NCBI GenBank assembly: GCA_007126415.1
Contig: SLBH01000265.1
Location: 1-11,230 of the forward strand
Source of the DNA: Spirochaetales bacterium
GTDB lineage: Bacteria > Spirochaetota > Spirochaetia > DSM-27196 > SLAA01
DNA length: 11,230 nucleotides
Reading direction: 5' to 3'
The notes below the pieces were generated by a model, which searched no databases, had not been told where the DNA came from, and worked only from the letters and a program-made list of their open reading frames with translations. Position numbers and translations under genes: made by a program. Positions 5,402 through 11,230 of the stretch are shown in pieces. How positions within the stretch are numbered: position 1 is the first letter of the stretch; every line of letters begins with the position of its first letter.

Positions 5402-7156
5402 ATGAACACGATCAGATTATCACTCGCAAACCGTATCGTTTTGGCGATCGTTGCAGTTATGGCCGGCGCAACCGGGCTGCTGTTTGCCGTTACCGATGCC
5501 CACGGAGTTGCCGCGGAGGCCGCGACCCAGATCGCGATGCTCGCGCTCGGCACGGTCGCGGTCCTCGCGCTCGTAATCCGGATGCTCCTAAACCGGTTGG
5601 TTTCTCGGCCGGTAACGCTACTGAGCGAGGCCGTTGACGCGGTCGGCGACGGTGATCTCACGACCCGAGTCCGGCTGCACTCCACGCTACCTGAGTTCGC
5701 CCGCTTGTCACATCGCTTCGACGAAGGCCTGGTGGCCGGATTGCAGATAACGCTGCTCGGCATGAAAGAGCTGGTTGACGAGAATGTGGCGTTGAGCGAC
5801 CGCTTCAAACAAGAAACCGACCGGTCGCTCGAGAGCACCTCGAGGATCGCACACCGAGCCAATGAAGCCGGCGAGCAGATGAGCAAACTCAACACGCAGA
5901 TCGAAGAGTCTTCCTCCGCGATCGAGGAGATGACCTCGAGTATTTCACAGCTCGGAGACCAAATCGGCAGCCACTCCGCCGCGGTGGACCAAACCTCGAG
6001 CGCGGTTGAGGAGATGTCGGCCTCAATCACGAGCGTTGCAAAGATCGCCACCGAGAAACGCGAGGCCACCGGTGGCTTGATCGAAACAACCGAGCGCGGC
6101 GGAGAACATGTGCGCGCGATGACGACCGTCATGGAGGAAGTGTCGTCCGGAATGAACGACCTCTTCAAAATGATATCGGTAATCAACCACGTGGCCGCGC
6201 AGACCAATCTGCTCGCGATGAACGCCGCGATAGAAGCCGCTCACGCCGGAGAGTACGGCCGCGGGTTTGCCGTGGTTGCCGAGGAGATCCGAAGCCTCTC
6301 GGAGTCTACCACTGCAAACACGAAGCGCATAACCGGCTCTCTCAAGGAGTTTGTCGAGCGCATCCAACAAGCGCACGACGCCGGCATGCAGACCGGTGAG
6401 GTCTTCGGCTCGATCAAGTCGGAGGTGGAAACGTTCGTCGCGGCGTTCGGCGAGATTGCGCGCAGCACCGATGAAGTTGCGTCCGGAACCGACCAGATGC
6501 TTCAGGCGGTAGGATCGTTGCGGCAGATATCTCAGGAAATCAGCGAGGGGTCGGCAGAGATGAAACGGGGTGTACAAGACATCAACACCTCGCTTGCCGC
6601 AATCCGCGAGTTCTCGCACACCACCGTCGCCGGGATCGAGGAGTTCGGCTCGGCCGCGAACGAGATTCAGGACGCCCAGGAGACGATCGCGTCGATGAGC
6701 ACCGAGAGCCACAAACACATGACGCAACTCGGCACCGAACTCAAGTACTTTCGCATAGAGTCCGGCGGCGAAGCGAGCCAAGAGCGATACGTATCGGTGC
6801 TACGCCACGTGATTCTCGACCACAAGAAGCGGGTTATGGGCTCGAGGCTCCTGCTCGACGGGCGCGTTCCACTCGAGAACCTACCCGAGAAGAACGCCGG
6901 GCCCGATTGCCCGCTCGGTAACGTGATCGTGGTGATGAAGCAACAACGCTCCGACGATTCCTCACTCGAGACCTTGACGGCGCTCGAGCGACTCCACAAC
7001 CGGTTTCACGAATGCTACAACGAGCTGGTCGACGCCTTCCTCCACAATAAGCAGCCGCTCTGCGAGCAGCGCTACCAGGAACTCGAGCGTGTTTGGAAAC
7101 AGCTCATAGAGTATCGGGAAACAATCAACGCGATCATGGAACAAGTGGGCGCGTGA
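5402..7156 (+). CDS. Methyl-accepting chemotaxis protein with C-terminal CZB zinc-binding domain
   Basis: This 584-residue inner-membrane chemoreceptor should control the CheA kinase. Two membrane helices (about 11-30 and 42-63) enclose a loop of only about a dozen residues, so there is no periplasmic ligand domain. A HAMP-like linker follows (about 60-115, with RPVTLLSEAVDAVGDGDLTTRV). A long coiled-coil signalling domain has its conserved tip at about 259-303 (AAQTNLLAMNAAIEAAHAGEYGRGF). The C terminus (about 465-580) matches the CZB pattern of three His and one Cys: His474 (ILDHKKRV), Cys503 (PDCPLG), and His532 plus His536 (LHNRFHE). The spacings of 29, 29 and 4 residues are close to those of the CZB domain of the E. 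coli cyclase DgcZ. The input is therefore probably cytosolic zinc, or a redox change at the zinc cysteine. There is no CheR/CheB-binding pentapeptide at the end. It is divergent from the metal-importer operon, which supports the zinc reading. Confidence 0.92.
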   Translation: MNTIRLSLANRIVLAIVAVMAGATGLLFAVTDAHGVAAEAATQIAMLALGTVAVLALVIRMLLNRLVSRPVTLLSEAVDAVGDGDLTTRVRLHSTLPEFARLSHRFDEGLVAGLQITLLGMKELVDENVALSDRFKQETDRSLESTSRIAHRANEAGEQMSKLNTQIEESSSAIEEMTSSISQLGDQIGSHSAAVDQTSSAVEEMSASITSVAKIATEKREATGGLIETTERGGEHVRAMTTVMEEVSSGMNDLFKMISVINHVAAQTNLLAMNAAIEAAHAGEYGRGFAVVAEEIRSLSESTTANTKRITGSLKEFVERIQQAHDAGMQTGEVFGSIKSEVETFVAAFGEIARSTDEVASGTDQMLQAVGSLRQISQEISEGSAEMKRGVQDINTSLAAIREFSHTTVAGIEEFGSAANEIQDAQETIASMSTESHKHMTQLGTELKYFRIESGGEASQERYVSVLRHVILDHKKRVMGSRLLLDGRVPLENLPEKNAGPDCPLGNVIVVMKQQRSDDSSLETLTALERLHNRFHECYNELVDAFLHNKQPLCEQRYQELERVWKQLIEYRETINAIMEQVGA

Positions 7157-7193
7157 GCAGCCGACAAGAAAATGATCGAGACACCCCGTGGAG

Positions 7194-7224
7194 GAGTTCG
7201 CGCTCGAGTTCGAACGCGGAACTC
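7194..7224. other. Imperfect hairpin between convergent chemoreceptor and lipase genes
   Basis: GAGTTCGCG (7194-7202) can pair with CGCGGAACTC (7215-7224), giving nine pairs with one bulged G around a 12-base loop that itself contains CTCGAG and TTCGAA. It sits in the 81-bp gap between the stops of the two converging genes. That placement suggests a bidirectional termination or mRNA-end structure. No T-run follows it directly on the plus strand, and on the minus strand a short T-rich stretch comes only about 20 bases later, so it is not a textbook intrinsic terminator. Confidence 0.3.
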
Positions 7225-7237
7225 ACGAGCCCGACGG

Positions 7238-8119
7238 TCATCGGAGCCACGGAGCGTCCTTGCCCGCGCGGCGCTCAAGCTCTTTTCGGTACCCGGGGTG
7301 GTGGTCGTACTGCGAAAAGGGTCGATACCAACGGCGCGGGCTGAGCTCAACAGCTCTGCCGACGTGCCGGTACCCGAAAAATCGGAACGGAAGGCGTGGC
7401 ACGATATCGTCACCGTTTACGACCCGAATCACGCGGTCTCGCTCGCGATTGATGATATCCGCCCCGCGCCGGTTGAAGACGCGCGGCATACCGAACGTTA
7501 TCGCCCTCACGCGGCGGCTGGGATACGAACGCTTCAGGTCGAAGTAGGCCAAGGCCGCGAGCGCGCCGCCGGCGCTGTGCCCGTTGAGCACGATCTCGGG
7601 TCGGTTTGAGCGTTTCACGACTGCGTGCAGCTCCTCCCGGATCGAGAGGTACTTCTCGAGGAATCCACGATGCGCGCTCACCGCCTCGGGTGTATGCTCG
7701 AACGGCACCCGCTTTGGGCGAAATCGGAAGTTTTGACGGAGGTCGGTGCGGTTGCTCGGGATTTGCGAACCACGAAAGGTTACGATGAGCCGCAGATCGA
7801 TCTCGTGGGCGAACGCGAGCGTGTTGGTCTCGTTCGATCCAAAGTACTCGAGACGCCAATCGGTATCGTTATATCCGTCGCGTTCGCGCCACGACGCGAG
7901 CACCATATGATAGTAAGCGAGCAGGGTATCGGCATCGAGGTCGTGCGTAAGCGCGAGCTCCTCGAGCCTGTGCGCTCGGAGGTTCTCCGCCTCCGTTGCC
8001 GCGTACTCCGTTGCTGCGTAGCCGGAGTCGCCGCTCGCACATCCGGACACGCCGAACGCCGTCGCAATCAGCAACACGATAACGGCCGCAGAAACACTCA
8101 ACCTAAGAATCGCTCGCAA
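7238..8119 (-). CDS. Class 3 lipase-like lipoprotein (alpha/beta hydrolase)
   Basis: This 293-residue predicted lipoprotein has hydrophobic residues 8-22 followed by the lipobox VSGC with Cys27 as lipidation site. The rest resembles the fungal-type class 3 lipase family. It has VTFRGS (113-118) for the oxyanion hole, the nucleophile elbow GHSAGG with Ser182, Asp238 in GDDIVPRLP, and His274 in DHHPGY, so the triad looks complete. It may hydrolyse acylglycerols or other esters at the cell surface; the substrate is unknown. The start is a TTG at 8119: an in-frame TAA lies two codons upstream, and no later start would keep the positively charged signal-peptide end. GGAGG lies 11 nt upstream. It is the last gene of a probable operon, 44 bp after the diguanylate cyclase gene. 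A 5-residue duplication (YAATE twice) follows the lipid anchor. Confidence 0.85.
   Translation of the reverse strand: MRAILRLSVSAAVIVLLIATAFGVSGCASGDSGYAATEYAATEAENLRAHRLEELALTHDLDADTLLAYYHMVLASWRERDGYNDTDWRLEYFGSNETNTLAFAHEIDLRLIVTFRGSQIPSNRTDLRQNFRFRPKRVPFEHTPEAVSAHRGFLEKYLSIREELHAVVKRSNRPEIVLNGHSAGGALAALAYFDLKRSYPSRRVRAITFGMPRVFNRRGADIINRERDRVIRVVNGDDIVPRLPFRFFGYRHVGRAVELSPRRWYRPFSQYDHHPGYRKELERRAGKDAPWLR
7991..8020 (-). repeat. 15-bp tandem duplication in the lipase-like gene
   Basis: Two adjacent 15-bp units (7991-8005 and 8006-8020) differ at one base and encode Tyr-Ala-Ala-Thr-Glu twice, just after the lipidated cysteine. This lies in the linker between anchor and enzyme domain, where length changes are usually tolerated. 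Confidence 0.85.
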
Positions 8120-8163
8120 CGCTTATTCCGCCTCCCTCGTCGCAACTGCCGACGCCCCAACCG

Positions 8164-9876
8164 CTACACCGGGGTGCCGACGTCCGCGGGACGCCCGCGA
8201 CGTCGCACCATCGACACCGCGGTGATACACCCTTTGCCGGAATGTTTCGCCTGATAAAGCGCCGCATCGGCCGCCTCCATCGTCGCTTCACCGCCGTGAA
8301 CGTTGCCGGTGTGAACCGCGATACCGATCGAGACTTGCACACCGAAACGGCCTTGATCGGTTTCAAGTACCTTGCTCTCGATGGTCGATTTGAGCGCCTG
8401 CGCGAAGCGCTCGGCCTCGGGCTGCCCGGCATCGAGCATGATCGCGATGAACTCGTCGCCGCCGTAGCGGCCAAGAAATGTTTCGTCGCCGGCGAGCTCT
8501 TTCATCTTGCCGGCGACAAATCGCAAGACATCGTCGCCGAGCGCGTGCCCCCCGGCGTCGTTGAGCTCCTTGAAGTTGTCGAGATCAAGCATCAAGACCG
8601 TGTACTTGCCGCGCAACCCCCGTAAGATATCGAACATATAGCCGTGATTGAACAGGTCGGTCATGCTGTCGCGGATTGATTTTTCGTACATCAGCGCCGC
8701 GCGTTCGCGATTGTGGGACGCCTTTTGATACAGCGAGAAGTAGTCGTCGAGCACCACCACCACGAGAGCCGCGATCAGCACCAGGATCCCGAACACTCCG
8801 AGCCCGACGGTTCGGAAGCCCATCAACAGCCGCAGAAGCACGTCCGAGCCGAGGAACAGCACCGCACCCACGCTTCCGATCACCAGCACCCGGGCTTTGA
8901 GGTCGGACCGGAAGCGGCGCCGTGCGGCAAGCGCCCAGGAGACGATCCCGCCGAGCAGCACCAGATTCATGACCGGAAACCAACTGTGAAACTCACCCCA
9001 CGAGGCGCTTGTGATCCACGGGACAAGCACAACCGGGAGGAGGGCCCAGGCGAACACGGCCGTAGGCCGGTAGCGGTAGCGCGCATAGATCGCGAGCCCG
9101 AAAAAGAACCCCGCGAGGTAAATAGCGGAGATCACGATTCGGTAGAACAGGAAGATCGGGGTCGGGAGGCTGTGAATCGTCACGTAGTACAACATGTGAA
9201 CAGCGGTACAGAGCACAGCCGGCGCAAAGTACAGCGTCTCGTCCCCGAGGCCTATTCCCGGGCTCGCGCCAAGCACCAGAAAGATCACGAACATCAGCAA
9301 CAGGACCGGGATTGCGAAGGTTGGGACGTTGCCTATGATGCTCTCGAGCCAGAGCGCAAGTCGCTGCTCCGATTGCGAGTCGGTGATCACGATCGGTAAG
9401 GCTGTCAGCCCAAACTCCCCGGAGGCGAGCACCTCTATCTCGACAACGTTCTGACGCCGCAGCACACCGGGATCGATAGTGAACGACTGATACGCGTTCC
9501 AGAGATTCCCGGACGGGTTCTCGAACGCCCCTACCGACCCAAGAAGTACGCCGTTGAAGCGCACCTGATACGCCGCTGCCGCCATGCGGTACACCACCAT
9601 CCGGTACGCCGGGCGTACGCCGAGCTCGAGCACGTCATCCACCGAGAGCTCGGTTCGAAACACGTGAGCTCTGATGTCGTGATCGGGCAGGAAGCGGTGG
9701 CCAAGATCGTCGAAACCACCTTGATGTGAAAACTCGCTCAGCTCGATGCGCGGGACACTGTCAATTATCGTAGCGGTCTTGAACACCGTCGCGCCGACCA
9801 CAACCAGCACGGCGGCAACCGAGAACGCGAGCACTACTTGACCTTTCCGCGCGCTTGCAGCTTGCTTGATGAACAA
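8164..9876 (-). CDS. Diguanylate cyclase with N-terminal sensor and 7TM domain (7TMR-DISM-like plus GGDEF)
   Basis: This 570-residue inner-membrane protein should make cyclic di-GMP from two GTP. An anchor helix (about 14-33) is followed by an extracytoplasmic domain of about 140 residues (40-180) that looks beta-rich (YQVRFNGVLLGSVGAFEN). Seven hydrophobic helices follow (about 183-203, 214-232, 241-264, 272-289, 299-316, 329-348 and 356-377). The GGDEF domain begins DSMTDLFNHGYMF (403-415), with metal-binding LDLDNFKELND (430-440) and RYGGDEF (470-476), so it looks active. The inhibitory I-site RxxD is absent: GDET stands in its place. The layout matches 7TMR-DISM receptors, which often bind sugars or other ligands outside. 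The start is a TTG at 9876, the first start codon after an in-frame TAA five codons upstream; a GTG at 9834 with AGG upstream is a weaker option. It lies 52 bp after the lipoprotein gene and 44 bp before the lipase gene. Confidence 0.87.
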   Translation of the reverse strand: MFIKQAASARKGQVVLAFSVAAVLVVVGATVFKTATIIDSVPRIELSEFSHQGGFDDLGHRFLPDHDIRAHVFRTELSVDDVLELGVRPAYRMVVYRMAAAAYQVRFNGVLLGSVGAFENPSGNLWNAYQSFTIDPGVLRRQNVVEIEVLASGEFGLTALPIVITDSQSEQRLALWLESIIGNVPTFAIPVLLLMFVIFLVLGASPGIGLGDETLYFAPAVLCTAVHMLYYVTIHSLPTPIFLFYRIVISAIYLAGFFFGLAIYARYRYRPTAVFAWALLPVVLVPWITSASWGEFHSWFPVMNLVLLGGIVSWALAARRRFRSDLKARVLVIGSVGAVLFLGSDVLLRLLMGFRTVGLGVFGILVLIAALVVVVLDDYFSLYQKASHNRERAALMYEKSIRDSMTDLFNHGYMFDILRGLRGKYTVLMLDLDNFKELNDAGGHALGDDVLRFVAGKMKELAGDETFLGRYGGDEFIAIMLDAGQPEAERFAQALKSTIESKVLETDQGRFGVQVSIGIAVHTGNVHGGEATMEAADAALYQAKHSGKGCITAVSMVRRRGRPADVGTPV

Positions 9877-9928
9877 CGCCCCTGTACGTTATGCCCCGGC
9901 GGGTGGCTCCGCACCCACGGTCAGAAAT

Positions 9929-10504
9929 CTATCGACTGAGTGACTGTTGTACCGAAAACCTGAACTGCACGTTGGAACGGCGATCCTCCGCCGTTGCATG
10001 CCGCCCCGAGAGCTCTTCCAGCCGATAATACTCGGCGAACTCGCGCATCTCTCGCGGGTCGAGATACGCGCTGAGATTCTCGCGCCGCACCCAGATCCAG
10101 CCGCCGGGTGTGCCGGGCCGGCGTTCGTCCAACTCCGATAGATACCAGCCGCGGTTTCGTTCCCGCCGTGACAGCTCAGGCCCAGCCTCGGTAATCTCCG
10201 GCGGGTCAAACTCCGGATCCTTTCGGTATCCCTGGAACGGGTCGTACTCGGTGCGGTAACGGTACGTATACCGCTCATTGAACAGTACTAACTCCGAGAA
10301 GACTATCGGTATTCCCCGATCGCGAAACCGAAGCTCACCGGTTTCAAGACTCGGCGATCCTATGCGAGGTTGCTCACGGACGCGATACTCCCAATTGCGC
10401 TCGGGACCGAGCGCGTCGCGGTCACGCACCGTAGCGCAGCCGATGAGTACCGAGAGTATGACGAGCACAGCAGCCAATGCCGACGGGATACCCGATACCT
10501 TCAT
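9929..10504 (-). CDS. Small lipoprotein of unknown function
   Basis: The 191-residue product has a clear lipoprotein signal: a short charged end, hydrophobic residues 8-21, and lipobox LIGC with Cys23. The mature part is rich in Arg, Glu and Tyr (for example RYTYRYRTEYDPFQGYRKD) and contains a GGWIWVRRENLSAYLD stretch. I recognise no domain. The ATG at 10504 comes only 7 bases after the stop of the TPR gene and has no clear ribosome site, so it is probably translated by coupling. It may work with the TPR protein and the membrane cyclase in the cell envelope, but nothing in the sequence fixes a function. Confidence 0.75.
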   Translation of the reverse strand: MKVSGIPSALAAVLVILSVLIGCATVRDRDALGPERNWEYRVREQPRIGSPSLETGELRFRDRGIPIVFSELVLFNERYTYRYRTEYDPFQGYRKDPEFDPPEITEAGPELSRRERNRGWYLSELDERRPGTPGGWIWVRRENLSAYLDPREMREFAEYYRLEELSGRHATAEDRRSNVQFRFSVQQSLSR

Positions 10505-10511
10505 CGCTATT

Positions 10512-11102
10512 TTACGCCCAACCGGTCTGGATGCGCAACAGCCACCGCTCAGCGTCGGTCTCTCGGTCGTTCGCCCGCGAGAGCAGCAGTTTCACCCAGT
10601 GCTCCGCCATGCGCAGATCCGGCTTACGCATGTAGAACTGCGCCAAAGCTTGCACGGTGCGGTTGTCGGCCGAGTCCATCTCGTGCGCCGCCAAGAAGGC
10701 CTGCTCAGCCGAAGCAGCGTCCCCGAGCCCCTGATACGCGTGCCCAAGGTTTCTAAGAATTAACGCGTTTTCGCGATCAGCGGCATAGGCGCGCAGAAGA
10801 TTAACTTTGGCGTCTTCATACCGCCCGAGCCGGAGCTGAATGCACCCCATCGCGGTACGGAGCTCCACGTTCGACGGTATCCGGCGGTTCAGTTGCTCCA
10901 GCACCGCCAATGCCTCAGTATTATACTCGAGATTACTGTACGCCATCGCAAGCTCCCACAGTACCCCCGGATGGTTCGGCCGCTCCTGAACCACCACGTA
11001 TAGGTGCTCGAGAGCCTCACGGTACCGACCGTTCTCGATGAGTTCGGAAGCTGTTGCAGCGTGCTGCTCCAGCTCGCCACGTTGCCGACCGTCGAAAGAC
11101 AT
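10512..11102 (-). CDS. Tetratricopeptide (TPR) repeat protein
   Basis: This 196-residue protein is built of about five TPR units (roughly residues 12-43, 46-79, 80-113, 114-147 and 148-181). The repeats show spaced alanines, as in ALEHLYVVVQERPNHPGVLWELAMAY and LRNLGHAYQGLGDAASAEQAFLAAHEM. It has no signal peptide or membrane helix and is probably a cytosolic protein-protein adaptor. I chose the ATG at 11102 because GAGG stands 6 nt upstream (GAGGTTATT then ATG). An in-frame ATG at 11186 would add 28 residues rich in Trp, Tyr and Arg that look like untranslated sequence. It is the first gene of the probable four-gene minus-strand operon. Its partner is unknown; the neighbouring lipoprotein or GGDEF protein are candidates by position only. 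Confidence 0.8.
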   Translation of the reverse strand: MSFDGRQRGELEQHAATASELIENGRYREALEHLYVVVQERPNHPGVLWELAMAYSNLEYNTEALAVLEQLNRRIPSNVELRTAMGCIQLRLGRYEDAKVNLLRAYAADRENALILRNLGHAYQGLGDAASAEQAFLAAHEMDSADNRTVQALAQFYMRKPDLRMAEHWVKLLLSRANDRETDAERWLLRIQTGWA

Positions 11103-11230
11103 AATAACCTCGCCCGTTATCTCAAGTGATCTAATCCAAAGATACCGATAACGAGTGCTGATCGGCCAGTATATCGTGTGAAACACTCAGGCGTAGCGGC
11201 GCAGTGGTTTATCCGCTATTCCGGCGTACA
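11103..11230 (-). promoter_or_regulatory. Region upstream of the TPR operon with a weak promoter candidate
   Basis: A TATACT hexamer on the minus strand (11168-11173) could be a -10 about 60 bases before the TPR start, but no -35 or extended -10 accompanies it. At the far end, one minus-strand frame is open from the window edge for about 14 codons to a TGA at 11187-11189 (ending PLRRYA). This could be the tail of an upstream gene or chance. I see nothing else here. Confidence 0.2.

Noticed and set aside
5395..6207. A 270-codon minus-strand frame opposite the chemoreceptor gene
   Set aside because: Ser/Thr/Ala-rich mirror of the coiled-coil coding pattern, a common artefact opposite chemoreceptor genes.
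8713..9399. A plus-strand frame of 228 codons opposite the GGDEF gene
   Set aside because: The translation is His/Glu/Arg/Gln-rich, as expected for the reverse complement of a membrane-protein gene, and has no motif.
9893..9920. A terminator after the small lipoprotein gene
   Set aside because: GGGTG and CACCC can form only a 5-pair stem with no T-run, so transcription probably reads on into the cyclase gene.
10278..10763. A plus-strand frame of 161 codons across the lipoprotein/TPR junction
   Set aside because: It runs antisense over two well-supported genes and has no ribosome site or recognisable domain.

Overview
The window looks like chromosomal DNA from a GC-rich, motile, Gram-negative-type bacterium. 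The evidence is two lipoprotein signal peptides, a secreted solute-binding protein, a chemoreceptor, a c-di-GMP cyclase and a 7TM-PAS sensor. The mix of an N-terminal 7TM-PAS sensor, a 7TM-GGDEF protein, lipoproteins and TTG/GTG starts would fit a free-living spirochaete of the Spirochaeta type, but that is an inference from gene content. I see no mobile element, rRNA, tRNA or CRISPR, and every long gene is intact except the one cut by the left edge.

Layout. (1) Positions 1-1006, minus strand: the N-terminal 335 residues of a 7TM-PAS sensor, cut by the left edge. Its promoter is divergent from that of (2) serA, a D-3-phosphoglycerate dehydrogenase with a C-terminal ACT domain (1132-2340, plus). 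(3) Positions 5252 down to 2402, minus strand: a four-gene metal-uptake operon. In transcription order it encodes a NikR-like ribbon-helix-helix regulator, an ABC ATPase, an ABC permease and a ZnuA/TroA-type solute-binding protein. The first three genes overlap, and a tiny ATGA-coupled ORF lies between permease and binding protein. (4) Positions 5402-7156, plus strand, divergent from the metal operon: a methyl-accepting chemotaxis protein with almost no periplasmic domain and a C-terminal CZB-type zinc-binding domain. (5) Positions 11102 down to 7238, minus strand: a probable operon of TPR protein, small lipoprotein, 7TM-GGDEF diguanylate cyclase and class 3 lipase-like lipoprotein.

The most interesting part is 2402-7156. 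A zinc/metal importer with its own metal-type repressor shares a 149-bp control region with a chemoreceptor that carries a zinc-binding output domain. Uptake, transcriptional sensing and motility sensing of the same metal may therefore be one unit. The control region holds a 6-10-6 inverted repeat that touches the regulator gene's extended -10 element, a second extended -10 with the same hexamer facing the chemoreceptor, and three copies of a TTCAATTG-like element. The NikR-like protein keeps only two of the four classical nickel ligands (His89 and Cys95), which suggests a changed metal preference. The binding protein's signal peptide starts with a simple-sequence (Arg-Thr)n tract encoded by a hexanucleotide repeat.

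All calls come from reading the sequence; no database search was run.
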